A DNA stretch of 64,000 bases from Paenirhodobacter ferrireducens (GCF_004022265.1 NZ_SAVB01000020.1:49485-113484), one strand, 5' to 3'; shown: positions 22,471 to 30,345, numbered from the stretch's first letter. The notes: generated by a model from the letters alone, not told the origin. Numbers and translations: made by a program.

Positions 22471-23739
22471 ATGCTGTCCCGTCGCTTCTTCCTGCAGGGC
22501 GCGGCCATCGCCGGCTGTTCGGCCGCCGCCCACCCGTTCATGAGCTCGGTCACCCTGGCCGCCGTGCCCGGCGAGCAGCGCCTTGTCGTCATCATCCTGC
22601 GCGGCGCGATGGACGGGCTCGACATCGTGCAGCCCTATGGCGATCCGCTGCTGGCGCAGCTGCGCCCCGACTTCCCGGTCGGCCCCGACAAGGGCGCGAC
22701 CGACCTCGACGGCTTCTTCGCGCTGCACCCGGCGATGGCCGAGCTGATGCCCTTGTGGAAGACCGGCGAGCTGGGCTTTGCCCATGCCGTCTCCACCCCC
22801 TACCGCGACAAGCGCAGCCATTTCGACGGGCAGGACATGCTCGAGGCCGGCACCGGCATGGACGTGCCACTGTCGATGGTGCGCGACGGCTGGTTGAACC
22901 GGCTGTTGCAGCAGATGCCCGGCGCGCGGGCCGAGACCGCCTATTCCGTCGGCGACGACGAGCTGAAGATCCTGTCCGGCAGCGCGGCGGCGCTGTCCTG
23001 GGCGCCCGACGCCTCGCTGATCCTGTCTTCGCAGGGGCGGACGCTCCTTGACATGATCTATCACGACGACCCGCTGTTCCGGCAGGCCGCAAGCGAGGCG
23101 ATGCAGATCACTGACGGTGGCGACAATGCCGAGGACGGCACGACCGACCCGGACAGCCCTGACCTGATGGCCGAGCCGATGATGGCGGCCCCGGCGGACG
23201 GCATGGCGGCGCCCGGGGCCCCCGCGCCGCTCAAGGGCGCGGTCGGGGCGGCGGCCTCGCTCGCCGATTTCGCCGCAAGCCGGCTGCGCGGCGAGACCCG
23301 GATCGCCGCCTTCTCGCTCAATGGCTGGGACACGCACCGCGGCCAGGAGGCCGCGATCCGCGGCCCGGCAACGCAGCTTGCCGCGATGGTGACCACGCTC
23401 AGGCAGCAGCTCGGCCCGGTCTGGGACAAGACGCTGGTGCTCGGCATGACGGAGTTCGGCCGCACCGCGCGGCAAAACGGCACCCGCGGCACCGATCACG
23501 GCACCGGCGGTGCGATGCTGATGGCCGGGGGTGCGCTGAAGGGGCGCAAGGTCTATGGCAAGTGGCCGGGGCTGGCGGATGCCGACCTCTACGCCGGGCG
23601 CGACCTGATGCCCACGGCGGACATCCGCGCCTATGCCGGCTGGGCGCTGCGCGGCATGTATGGCGTGCCGGTGGATGTGCTGGAAAAGTCGATCTTCCCG
23701 GGGCTCGACATCGGCGCCGACCCGCGCTTCCTCGCCTAA
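22471..23739 (+). CDS. DUF1501 family protein, Tat-exported
   Basis: A 422-residue DUF1501 (alkaline-phosphatase-superfamily-like) protein. The N-terminus MLSRRFFLQGAAIAGCSAAA has a twin-arginine motif SRRFFLQ, so export in folded form, probably with a cofactor, is likely. Family features include RLVVIILRGAMDGLD, DKRSHFDGQDMLEAG, FSLNGWDTHRGQ and MTEFGRTARQNGTRGTDHG. A low-complexity Met/Ala/Pro/Asp insertion lies at about residues 210-255. Co-transcribed with the DUF1800 gene 4 bp upstream. Enzymatic activity unknown. Confidence 0.88.
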   Translation: MLSRRFFLQGAAIAGCSAAAHPFMSSVTLAAVPGEQRLVVIILRGAMDGLDIVQPYGDPLLAQLRPDFPVGPDKGATDLDGFFALHPAMAELMPLWKTGELGFAHAVSTPYRDKRSHFDGQDMLEAGTGMDVPLSMVRDGWLNRLLQQMPGARAETAYSVGDDELKILSGSAAALSWAPDASLILSSQGRTLLDMIYHDDPLFRQAASEAMQITDGGDNAEDGTTDPDSPDLMAEPMMAAPADGMAAPGAPAPLKGAVGAAASLADFAASRLRGETRIAAFSLNGWDTHRGQEAAIRGPATQLAAMVTTLRQQLGPVWDKTLVLGMTEFGRTARQNGTRGTDHGTGGAMLMAGGALKGRKVYGKWPGLADADLYAGRDLMPTADIRAYAGWALRGMYGVPVDVLEKSIFPGLDIGADPRFLA

Positions 23740-23741
23740 TC

Positions 23742-23876
23742 TCAGGCGAAGAAGGCGCTGTAGAGCGTGCCGGCGACCGAGATCGTCAGGCTCAGCGCAC
23801 CAAGGGTGAAAACCGCCCAATGCGTCGCCCGGATCAGGCTTTCGTCGGTGAACAGGCGAATAGCGTGATCCTTCAT
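23742..23876 (-). CDS. Small single-span membrane protein (44 residues)
   Basis: The predicted product MKDHAIRLFTDESLIRATHW continues into one hydrophobic helix of about 22 residues (AVFTLGALSLTISVAGTLYS). A Rhodobacterales-type small protein without a known function. It ends 2 bp from the convergent DUF1501 stop. The start is chosen for the compact hydrophilic N-terminus; upstream in-frame codons are not protein-like. No strong ribosome site. Confidence 0.5.
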   Translation of the reverse strand: MKDHAIRLFTDESLIRATHWAVFTLGALSLTISVAGTLYSAFFA

Positions 23877-24019
23877 CGTCTCTGGCTCCGTCTTTGACCG
23901 GGCCAGAGTCGCGCCCGATTGCGGCAGGAATCGGGAGCCATTCGCACCGTTTGGCGGCAATTGCGGAGGATGGCGTGGCACGCTAGCGTGACCGCGACAG
24001 CCAGCAAACGGGGGACACC

Positions 24020-24742
24020 ATGGCGACGAAGCACTTTGGCACGCCGCTGCCGGACTGGGAGGCCCCGCCTGCCCCCGATGCCACGCTGCTCGAAGGCCGC
24101 TATGCCCGGCTCGAACGGCTGGAGGAACGCCATGCCCACGCGCTGTTTCGCGCCAATGCCACCGATGACGCGATCTGGGATTATCTGCCCTATGGCCCGT
24201 TCCCCTCGGAAGCGGGCTATATCCGCTGGCTCACCGACATGGCGGCACTGAACGATCCGTATTTCTTCACCGTGATCGACCGCGAGACCGGACAGCCTGG
24301 CGGCGTGATGGCCTTTCTGCGCATCGCCCCAGCGATCGGCACGATCGAGCTCGGCCACATCTGCCTGTCGCCGCAATTGCAGCGCAGCCGGGCCGCGACC
24401 GAGGCGATGGTGCTTTTGATCAGCTGGGCCTTCGGTTCTGGCTATCGCCGCTTCGAGTGGAAATGCGACGCGCTCAACCTGCCCTCGCGCTGCGCGGCCG
24501 AGCGGCTGGGGCTGAGCTATGAAGGCACTTTCCGACAGGCGACGATCGTCAAGGGCCGCAACCGCGACACCGCCTGGTTCGCCGCGACCGATGGCGACTG
24601 GCCGGCGCTGCTTGCGGCCTTCGAGGCCTGGCTCGATCCGGCGAATTTCGACGCCGAGGGGCGGCAGCGCGAAAGGCTGTCGGACCTGACGCGGCTGGTG
24701 CGGGTGAGTTCGGACCCGGTGCTGGCACCCCTGCCCGGCTGA
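24020..24742 (+). CDS. GNAT family N-acetyltransferase (RimJ/RimL type)
   Basis: A 240-residue acetyltransferase of the RimJ/RimL-like GNAT group, which transfers acetyl from acetyl-CoA to an amino group of a protein or small molecule. FFTVIDRETGQPGGVMAFLRI, IELGHICLSPQLQRSRAATEAM (acetyl-CoA binding region) and RRFEWKCDALNLPSRCAAERLGLSYEGTF show motifs A and B in order; the last is typical of family members that resemble YjcK or antibiotic acetyltransferases. Substrate unknown. Single gene. Confidence 0.88.
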   Translation: MATKHFGTPLPDWEAPPAPDATLLEGRYARLERLEERHAHALFRANATDDAIWDYLPYGPFPSEAGYIRWLTDMAALNDPYFFTVIDRETGQPGGVMAFLRIAPAIGTIELGHICLSPQLQRSRAATEAMVLLISWAFGSGYRRFEWKCDALNLPSRCAAERLGLSYEGTFRQATIVKGRNRDTAWFAATDGDWPALLAAFEAWLDPANFDAEGRQRERLSDLTRLVRVSSDPVLAPLPG

Positions 24743-24746
24743 TGGT

Positions 24747-25463
24747 CTAGAACACCGCGGCGCCGTCGAGCCGCGCCTGCACGAGGCCGCACAGCTGCGA
24801 CACCGCCGCGGGCGTGGGCCGCCGCCCCGCCGCAGCCTCGGCCGCCGTCTCGAGATCCTCGTCGTGGCAGGCCCGCGCGAGCCCCGCGACGAATTGCGCA
24901 GCATAGTCGGTCGCCGCCGCGTCGCCGCGCGCCGCCAGAACCTCGGCCGCGTGGCTGAGATCGTCGCGCAAGGCCAGCGGATCGGGGATGACGGTGTCCT
25001 CCCCGCCCTGCGGCGTCACCGTGCCGCGCACCTCGCTGGGCAGCACCGACAGCATCGCCTGCTGAAACAGCGCCAGGCTTTCCACCGGTTTCGGGAGGAA
25101 GGCGTCGGCCCCCGCGCGCAGCGCCTCGGCCGCGCGGGCGGGATCGCCCGAAAGCCCCAGCACCGCCGGCACCGGCACGGCCAGCGCCTTCGCCTCGGCG
25201 ATCAGCTCGGTCCCCGAACCGTCGGGCAGGCCGATATCGACGATCAGTACCGCCGGGCGATAGGTCTGCAGATGGCGCCGCGCCGCGCGCAGGCAATCGG
25301 CGCGGCGGATCCGCGCGCCCGAGCGCACGCACATCAGACGCAGCGCCTCCGAGGCGAAGCGGCTGTCCTCGATCACCAGCACGGTCAGCCCGAACAGCGG
25401 GCGCAGCCAGCTGGGCGGGCCGGCGGGCAGGCTGGGGCTCATGGCGTCGGGCATCGGCGTCAT
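24747..25463 (-). CDS. Response regulator receiver protein without a recognised output domain
   Basis: About 238 residues. A CheY-like receiver occupies residues 25-140: acidic pair Glu32-Asp33 in VIEDSRF, phospho-acceptor Asp76 in LIVDIGLPDGSG, and Lys in FLPKPVE. The remaining 100 residues are Ala-rich helical sequence with no DNA-binding or enzymatic motif that I can see. Start is uncertain: ATG at 25463, 25454 or 25442 are possible, and the second has an AGGG 9 bp upstream. No histidine kinase is adjacent, so the partner is elsewhere. Confidence 0.8.
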   Translation of the reverse strand: MTPMPDAMSPSLPAGPPSWLRPLFGLTVLVIEDSRFASEALRLMCVRSGARIRRADCLRAARRHLQTYRPAVLIVDIGLPDGSGTELIAEAKALAVPVPAVLGLSGDPARAAEALRAGADAFLPKPVESLALFQQAMLSVLPSEVRGTVTPQGGEDTVIPDPLALRDDLSHAAEVLAARGDAAATDYAAQFVAGLARACHDEDLETAAEAAAGRRPTPAAVSQLCGLVQARLDGAAVF

Positions 25464-25592
25464 CCCTGGCAGAGGAATCGCGGGTCTGCCCACTAGAGCC
25501 GATTTCGCCTAACGGCCGGTTAAGCCCGCCACGCGACGCTTGCATCGTGCTCCGCGCCCCCCTATGCCCAAGGAAACCGAACGGAGGAGCCC

Positions 25593-25997
25593 ATGATCGG
25601 ACGTCTGAACCATGTCGCCATTGCCGTGCCCGACCTCGAGGCGGCGGCGGCGAAATACCGTGACACCCTCGGCGCGAAAGTGAACCCGCCGCAGGACGAA
25701 CCCGACCACGGCGTCACCGTGGTGTTCATCGAACTGCCGAACACCAAGATCGAGCTGCTCTATCCGCTTGGCGAGAATTCCCCGATCCAGGGTTTCCTCG
25801 ACAAGAACCCCTCGGGCGGCATCCACCACATGTGCTTCGAGGTCGAGGATATCCTGGCCGCGCGCGACACGCTGAAGGCCACCGGCGCGCGCGTTCTGGG
25901 CACCGGCGAGCCGAAGATCGGCGCGCATGGCAAACCTGTGCTGTTCCTGCATCCGAAGGACTTCAACGGCTGCCTGATCGAGCTGGAACAGGTCTGA
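25593..25997 (+). CDS. mce: Methylmalonyl-CoA epimerase
   Basis: Interconverts (2S)- and (2R)-methylmalonyl-CoA, linking propionyl-CoA carboxylation to methylmalonyl-CoA mutase. The 134-residue VOC-fold protein has MIGRLNHVAIAVPDLEAA (first metal His), VVFIELPNTKIELLYPL (Glu), GGIHHMCFEVEDI (His) and NGCLIELEQV (Glu), the complete metal-binding set. GGAGG precedes the ATG. The stop overlaps the DUF1467 gene start by one base. Confidence 0.95.
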   Translation: MIGRLNHVAIAVPDLEAAAAKYRDTLGAKVNPPQDEPDHGVTVVFIELPNTKIELLYPLGENSPIQGFLDKNPSGGIHHMCFEVEDILAARDTLKATGARVLGTGEPKIGAHGKPVLFLHPKDFNGCLIELEQV

Positions 25998-26266
25998 TGA
26001 ACCTCACCGGCGGCATCGTCCTTTTCGCCGTGATCTGGTTCATGGTGTTCTTCGTGGTGCTGCCCGTGCGCTTTCGCAGCCAGGAGGAGGCAGGCGAGGT
26101 CGTTCCCGGCACGCCCCCCTCTGCCCCGGCCGATGCGCAGATCGGCCGCAAGGCAAGGATCACCACGCTGATCGCCGTGCCGATCTGGGCCGCGATCGCG
26201 GCGGTGATCCTGTCGGGCGCAGTCTCGATTGCCGATCTCGACTGGTTCGGCCGGCTCGGGCGCTGA
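25997..26266 (+). CDS. DUF1467 family membrane protein
   Basis: An 89-residue protein with two transmembrane helices (residues about 5-25 and 55-77) and a basic loop after FVVLPVRFRSQEE. This matches the DUF1467 family of alphaproteobacteria, function unknown. The start overlaps the mce stop as TGATG, so it is translationally coupled to mce. Confidence 0.85.
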   Translation: MNLTGGIVLFAVIWFMVFFVVLPVRFRSQEEAGEVVPGTPPSAPADAQIGRKARITTLIAVPIWAAIAAVILSGAVSIADLDWFGRLGR

Positions 26267-26270
26267 GCGC

Positions 26271-26531
26271 TCAGCGCCCAGCGCGCAGACGGCTCAGCAC
26301 CGCGGTGTGACAGCACCAGTCCGGCACCGCCGCCGTCGGACCGTCGCGCTCCGACAGGAAATCGAGGCACCCCTGCGCCCCCGGGCAATCGCGACAGCGC
26401 TCGACCATGCGCGCAAGCTCAGCCTGGCTTAACCGCCCCTCCTGCATCGCCTCGCTCAGGGTCACCCCCATCCGGCGGGCCATGCCGCGGGTGATCCAGA
26501 AATGCAGATCGAGCCCTCCCTGAATTCCCAT
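26271..26531 (-). CDS. DUF6455-like cysteine protein (copy 1)
   Basis: An 86-residue protein. Cysteines at 46, 49 and 55 (CRDCPGAQGC) and at 73-74 (WCC) make a C-x2-C-x5-C...C pattern suited to binding a metal or Fe-S cluster. Its neighbour at 26547-26858 is a paralogue with the same spacing. Start chosen at the ATG behind GGGAGGTG; an upstream GTG two codons earlier overlaps that site. Function is not known. Confidence 0.75.
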   Translation of the reverse strand: MGIQGGLDLHFWITRGMARRMGVTLSEAMQEGRLSQAELARMVERCRDCPGAQGCLDFLSERDGPTAAVPDWCCHTAVLSRLRAGR

Positions 26532-26546
26532 CCGCACCTCCCTCGC

Positions 26547-26858
26547 TCACTCGGCGGCAACCGCCCCGTCGCCATCTCCGAGCGCATCGCGCAGCCGCGC
26601 CAGCATGAGCCGGTTGTTGCAGTAATGCGGGGCAGCCGCGGCCGCGCCCCCCTCGGCATCCTCGGGGGCCGGGCGCTCGGACAGCCAGACCGTGCAGGCC
26701 TCGGGCGCCGTGCAGCCGGTGCAGCGCACCACCGCCTCGCGCCAGTCCTCGCCGGAGAGTTTGCCCCGGCTCATCGCCTCGGTCAGATCGACACCCAGAA
26801 CCTGGGCCATGCGGTTCACCAGAGCGGCGTGGCGGTTGAGAGTCTTCGCTCCGAACAT
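26547..26858 (-). CDS. DUF6455-like cysteine protein (copy 2)
   Basis: A 103-residue paralogue of the adjacent gene. Cys46, Cys49 and Cys55 (CTGCTAPEAC) and Cys80 (HYCNNRLMLARLRD) match copy 1 in spacing, and both have an N-terminal MxxxLGVDLTEAM-type helix. A near-perfect FNR-type box lies 59-72 bp upstream of the start, and the two genes are 15 bp apart, so they may form an oxygen-responsive operon. ATG preceded by AAAGGAAAAG. Confidence 0.75.
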   Translation of the reverse strand: MFGAKTLNRHAALVNRMAQVLGVDLTEAMSRGKLSGEDWREAVVRCTGCTAPEACTVWLSERPAPEDAEGGAAAAAPHYCNNRLMLARLRDALGDGDGAVAAE

Positions 26859-26916
26859 CGGCTTTTCCTTTCCGGCGGGATCATCCAGACGGTGCCGGAA
26901 AGCCCGACGCGGCGCC

Positions 26917-26930
26917 ATGATTCAGATCAA
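26917..26930 (-). promoter_or_regulatory. FNR/FnrL-type box upstream of the DUF6455 pair
   Basis: On the minus strand TTGAT-CTGA-ATCAT, 9 of 10 matches to TTGAT-N4-ATCAA. The only gene start it can serve is that of DUF6455 copy 2. FnrL activates genes under low oxygen in Rhodobacter relatives. Confidence 0.6.
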
Positions 26931-26959
26931 GCCTTGCCCGGCGGCCCGGCGCGCGCAGC

Positions 26960-27706
26960 TCAGATCCGGCCGCTGCGCAGCTCCGCCACGGTCTCGCGCG
27001 CCACGTCGACACGCAGGGCATTGGCCGGGTGCGAACCAAGGAACACGTCCCCGGGATCCGGGATGCGGGCGAAGAACTGCGCGCCCTTCAGCGGGTCATA
27101 GCCCGCGTCCCAGGTGATGATCGTGCCAAGCCGGTCGGCCTGCAGCTCGTAATCCTTGGAATAGGCCCGGCTGCCGACGGTGGCGCCAATGTCCTGCGCA
27201 TGCGAGATCTGCGTCGCATCCGCGCCCGAGGCGGCGGCGAGCACCCCGAGGATCATCGCCCCCGCCGCGGCATCCTCGCTTTTCGACTGCAGGTGGCCGA
27301 GGATATGATGCGCCGCCTCGTGGCCCATGACGAAGGCCAGCTCGTCGGCATTGCGGGCCTCGGCAATCAGCGCAAGGTTGAAGGCGACGACCGGATGCCC
27401 CGCCTTGTCCACCGTCTGGAAGGCATTGGGCGAGCGGTCGGGCCGGTCGTCGACCATGATGCGATAGTCGCAATCGCGGCTGCCACGGGTGCGGGCGCGG
27501 CATTCCGCCTCGATCCGCGGCTCCATCGCCTCGGCCACGGTGATGAAATTCGAGGCTGCCTCGCGCGGGGTCAGCCGCGGCGGCGCCACGGCGGCGACCG
27601 TCGCGACCGGAGCCGGGCGCGTGTCGACAGGCTGCGGCGCCTCGCAGGCCGCCAGGGTGAGGATCGCGAGAAGGACCGCCAGCGGACGGCCAGGGGAATG
27701 CAGCAT
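26960..27706 (-). CDS. M48 family metallopeptidase, lipoprotein
   Basis: A 248-residue periplasmic zinc peptidase anchored by lipid. The signal peptide ends in the lipobox LAAC with Cys21. Zinc ligands His129 and His133 with catalytic Glu130 lie in FVMGHEAAHHILGH; the third ligand Glu is in DYELQADRLG. The fold resembles the Oma1/BepA/LoiP group of M48 proteases that handle envelope protein quality control. ATG at 27706 was chosen because it gives a clean lipoprotein signal; an upstream GTG would add nine residues. Confidence 0.9.
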   Translation of the reverse strand: MLHSPGRPLAVLLAILTLAACEAPQPVDTRPAPVATVAAVAPPRLTPREAASNFITVAEAMEPRIEAECRARTRGSRDCDYRIMVDDRPDRSPNAFQTVDKAGHPVVAFNLALIAEARNADELAFVMGHEAAHHILGHLQSKSEDAAAGAMILGVLAAASGADATQISHAQDIGATVGSRAYSKDYELQADRLGTIITWDAGYDPLKGAQFFARIPDPGDVFLGSHPANALRVDVARETVAELRSGRI

Positions 27707-27847
27707 GATCAGGGCCCGACAGGCGCGCCCCACGGCACGCCAACCGCCTCACATTAGCCATCACCGCGGCCGGCGCAAAGCCCATGCGGCGCCATCACCG
27801 AAATGTTTGCCCTTCCCCGCCGCGGTCCGGCGCGCTAGCATGGTGCC

Positions 27848-28108
27848 ATGTTCACCATCGAGCACGAATTCGACGCCACCGTGATCACCCTCGTCGACGA
27901 GGGAGACGATCCGCGCGACTACCTGCAGGAAGACATCACCATCCAGTCCTTCGAGGATTGTGTGGTGCTCGAGCAGGTCGACGACCAGACCGAGGCCGTG
28001 CACCGCATCGTCTTCTCGCATGCCCAGCTGCGCGAGCTTGCCGCGGCGCTGAACCTGCCCGAAGGCGTCTACCGGCTGCGCGCGACCGAGAAGACCGAGA
28101 AAAAGTGA
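27848..28108 (+). CDS. Conserved small hypothetical protein
   Basis: 86 residues, acidic, with no signal peptide or membrane segment. MFTIEHEFDATVITLVDEGD and FEDCVVLEQVDDQTEAVHRI suggest a compact mostly beta-strand fold ending in a helix (SHAQLRELAAALNLPEG). Codon use is like its neighbours, so it is probably real. Role not recognised. It ends just before a GC hairpin and the convergent DUF167 gene. Confidence 0.7.
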   Translation: MFTIEHEFDATVITLVDEGDDPRDYLQEDITIQSFEDCVVLEQVDDQTEAVHRIVFSHAQLRELAAALNLPEGVYRLRATEKTEKK

Positions 28109-28109
28109 G

Positions 28110-28122
28110 GGGGCGCTGCCCC
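28110..28122. repeat. GCT-loop hairpin, copy 1
   Basis: GGGGC, GCT, GCCCC immediately after the stop of the rightward gene and before the convergent DUF167 stop. Same stem-loop design as those at 31821, 37307, 39434 and 58141. Confidence 0.6.
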
Positions 28123-28129
28123 TTCGGTC

Positions 28130-28378
28130 TCAGTCGAGCCGGAACACCTTGTCGCGCGCGGTCTGGCCGCGCACGAGGGTGAGCCGGCTCTTGGCGACTC
28201 CCAGTGCCTTTGCCAGCAGCTTTGCCACCGCCGCATTCGCCTTGCCATCCTCGGGCACGACGGTGACATAGGCGCGTAGCCCCTCCTCCGCCACGACGAT
28301 CGCGTTGCGCGAGGCCTTGGGCGTCACCCTCAGGGCGATTTCCGTGCCGGGCACGGCGAGATGGGCAAGATCGGTCAT
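28130..28378 (-). CDS. DUF167 (YggU) family protein
   Basis: 82 residues. The family core LRVTPKASRNAIV followed by DGKANAAVAKLLAKALGV and KSRLTLVRGQTARDK is complete. YggU/DUF167 proteins are small, widely conserved and of unknown function; some are encoded by the YggS-YggT region, which is not the case here. Confidence 0.9.
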   Translation of the reverse strand: MTDLAHLAVPGTEIALRVTPKASRNAIVVAEEGLRAYVTVVPEDGKANAAVAKLLAKALGVAKSRLTLVRGQTARDKVFRLD

Positions 28379-28479
28379 GCCCCTTCCTAACCGCCCCCGC
28401 CGGCGCGGAAAAGTCCGCCGCAGCGTTGCAATCGACGTTTTCCGCGCCGATATGGGGAGGCAGCAGAAGGAGATCCGCG

Positions 28480-29085
28480 ATGGATATCGCCACGGGCACC
28501 GTCAATCCCGCCACGCGCAACGAGGAGGCGCTGCGCTTCCTGCTCACCCGCCGCTCGCGGCCGCCGAAGACGCTGGTGGCGCCCGCCCCCGACCGCGCCG
28601 CGCTGACCGAGATCCTGACCGCCGGGCTGCGCGTGCCCGATCACGGCAAGCTCGAACCCTGGCGGCTGATCGTGTTGGAACGGCCCGCGCTCGAACGGCT
28701 CGCCGCCGCCGCCGGCACCTATGCCGAAGCCCATGCAATCCCCGAACGCGACGCGGCGAAAGGCGTCGGGCAATTCGCGCAAAGCCCGCTCTGCATCGCG
28801 ATCATTGCCGTGCCGCGCCCGACCGACAAGGTGCCCGCGATCGAGCAGACGCTTTCGGTCGGTGCCGTGGGCGTCAGCCTGGTGAATGCCGCGCTCGCCG
28901 CGGGCTGGGGTGCGGGCTGGCTCACCGGCTGGGTCGCGCATGATCCGGGCTTTGCCGGCCCCGCCCTGGACCTTGCCCCCGGCGAATGGGTTGCGGGCTA
29001 TGTCCATATCGGCACCGAGACCCTCACGCCCCCCGAACGCCCCCGCCCCGACTTTGCCACCGCCGTCACCTGGGTTTCCGCATGA
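28480..29085 (+). CDS. Nitroreductase family protein
   Basis: A 201-residue FMN-dependent NAD(P)H oxidoreductase of the nitroreductase fold. LTRRSRPPKTL and LRVPDHGKLEPWRLIVLE near the N-terminus are typical of the YdjA-like short group and bind FMN phosphate; GAVGVSLVNAALAAGWGAGWLTG near the C-terminal third binds FMN as well. Physiological substrate unknown. ATG after AGAAGGAGATC. Overlaps the next gene by 4 bp. Confidence 0.88.
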   Translation: MDIATGTVNPATRNEEALRFLLTRRSRPPKTLVAPAPDRAALTEILTAGLRVPDHGKLEPWRLIVLERPALERLAAAAGTYAEAHAIPERDAAKGVGQFAQSPLCIAIIAVPRPTDKVPAIEQTLSVGAVGVSLVNAALAAGWGAGWLTGWVAHDPGFAGPALDLAPGEWVAGYVHIGTETLTPPERPRPDFATAVTWVSA

Positions 29086-29771
29086 TCGTTTCCGTCTTTC
29101 TGCGGGGCTGGGAGGATCTGCTCCGTCCCGGCGCCCTGAAGATCGTGGGCCTGGGCGTGGCCCTGTCGCTCGGCCTTTTCGTCGCGCTCTATTTCGCGCT
29201 GCTTTGGGTGATGGGCTGGGTGCTGCCCGACACGCTCACCCTGCCCTGGATCGGCACCGTCACCTGGCTGCGCACCGCCGCCGACTGGGCGACGCTCGGG
29301 CTGATGATGTTCGCCTCGATCTTCCTGATGGTGCCCGTCGCCTCGGCCTTCACCGGCTTCTTCCTCGAGGACGTGGCCGAGCTGGTGGAAAAGGAGCATT
29401 ACCCGAACCTGCCCGAAGTGCGAAAGCTGAGCTTCCTCGAGGGGCTGGGCGACACCGTGCGCTTCTTCGGCGTCATCATCGTCGCGAACCTTCTGGCGCT
29501 GATGATCTATCCCTTCGTCATCCCCTTCGCGCCGCTGCTGTTCTTCGGGATGAACGGCTATCTGCTCGGGCGCGAATATTTCCAGATGGCCGCACTGCGG
29601 CGGATGGACCGCGGCGCGGCCCGCGCGCTCTACGATCGCAACCGCGCCACCGTCTGGGCGACCGGCGCGCTGATGGCGCTGCCGCTGTCGATTCCGATCC
29701 TGAACCTCGTGGTTCCGGTGGTGGGCGCCGCCGCCTTCACCCATCTCTTCCACCGCCTCGCGCGGCGCTGA
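29082..29771 (+). CDS. EI24/CysZ-like membrane protein
   Basis: A 229-residue inner-membrane protein of the EI24 domain family, which includes the sulfate permease CysZ. Four to five hydrophobic segments are visible; FFLEDVAELVEKEHYPNLP and the following helix pair, plus GMNGYLLGREYFQMAALRRM, are family-typical. No cysteine-biosynthesis genes are adjacent, so sulfate transport is not assumed. Start overlaps the nitroreductase stop (ATGA). Confidence 0.83.
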   Translation: MIVSVFLRGWEDLLRPGALKIVGLGVALSLGLFVALYFALLWVMGWVLPDTLTLPWIGTVTWLRTAADWATLGLMMFASIFLMVPVASAFTGFFLEDVAELVEKEHYPNLPEVRKLSFLEGLGDTVRFFGVIIVANLLALMIYPFVIPFAPLLFFGMNGYLLGREYFQMAALRRMDRGAARALYDRNRATVWATGALMALPLSIPILNLVVPVVGAAAFTHLFHRLARR

Positions 29772-29857
29772 GCGCCGCCACATTTGCAGGCAGCTGTGCC
29801 GCGGCCCCTGCCGCGACGCAGCGTCAGCCGGCAACACATTCCGAAATTCGCAGATGA

Positions 29858-29871
29858 TTGATGCAAATCAA
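29858..29871 (+). promoter_or_regulatory. Perfect FNR/FnrL box
   Basis: TTGAT-GCAA-ATCAA, a 10/10 match to the consensus, centred about 63 bp upstream of the AhpD-like gene start. It lies in a short intergenic space and can only serve that rightward gene. Confidence 0.8.
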
Positions 29872-29927
29872 GGCCGCGCGGGTGTGGCCATGGCACCTGC
29901 ACGCCATGACGTGAACAGGAGAACCCC

Positions 29928-30269
29928 ATGAGCTACAAGGCGAAAATCGACGATATGCGCGGCGAACTGCGGGTGATGGGCAAGCTCATCCCCGACGCGA
30001 TGCAGGGTTTCGGCACGCTGTCGAAAGCGGTGAAGGACAACGGCGAGCTCGACCTCAAGACGAAGGAATTCGTCGCCCTCGGCATGGCCGTGGTGCTGCG
30101 CTGCGAGCCCTGCATCATGTTCCACACCGAAGCGCTGATGAAGGCCGGCGCCACCCGCGAGGAGCTGGGCGACGTGCTGGCGATGGCGATCCAGATGGGC
30201 GGCGGCCCGGGCGTGATGTATGCGGGCCATGCGCTCGGCTGCTGGGACGAGCTCGCCGCCAAGGCCTGA
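29928..30269 (+). CDS. Carboxymuconolactone decarboxylase / AhpD-like protein
   Basis: A 113-residue helical protein of the CMD/AhpD family. The redox-active pair Cys59-Cys62 with His66 (RCEPCIMFHTE) is the AhpD-type peroxidase-reductase centre rather than the true decarboxylase active site. GATREELGDVLAMAIQMGGGP is the second family segment. A likely role is disulfide exchange or peroxide defence. With the FNR box upstream and a terminator downstream it is a single-gene, oxygen-regulated unit. GGAGAACCCC precedes the ATG. Confidence 0.9.
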   Translation: MSYKAKIDDMRGELRVMGKLIPDAMQGFGTLSKAVKDNGELDLKTKEFVALGMAVVLRCEPCIMFHTEALMKAGATREELGDVLAMAIQMGGGPGVMYAGHALGCWDELAAKA

Positions 30270-30292
30270 GCCCCCTTCCCCGGAAAATCGAC

Positions 30293-30328
30293 GGGCCCGC
30301 GACGGAAGTTGCGGGCCCTCGCGTTTTT
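30293..30328 (+). terminator. Rho-independent terminator of the AhpD-like gene
   Basis: GGGCCCGC (30293-30300) pairs with GCGGGCCC (30311-30318) over a 10-base loop, followed by TCGCGTTTTT. Confidence 0.8.
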
Positions 30329-30329
30329 C

Positions 30330-30345
30330 CATCAAGCGATTGATG
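30330..30345. repeat. Inverted repeat just upstream of the EF-hand gene
   Basis: CATCAA-GCGA-TTGATG, a perfect 6-bp inverted repeat between the preceding terminator and the ribosome site. It could be an operator or a leader hairpin that affects initiation. Confidence 0.45.

Noticed and set aside
30331..30344. ATCAA-N4-TTGAT as an FNR site
   Set aside because: The half-sites are in the reverse order of the FNR consensus; kept only as an inverted repeat.
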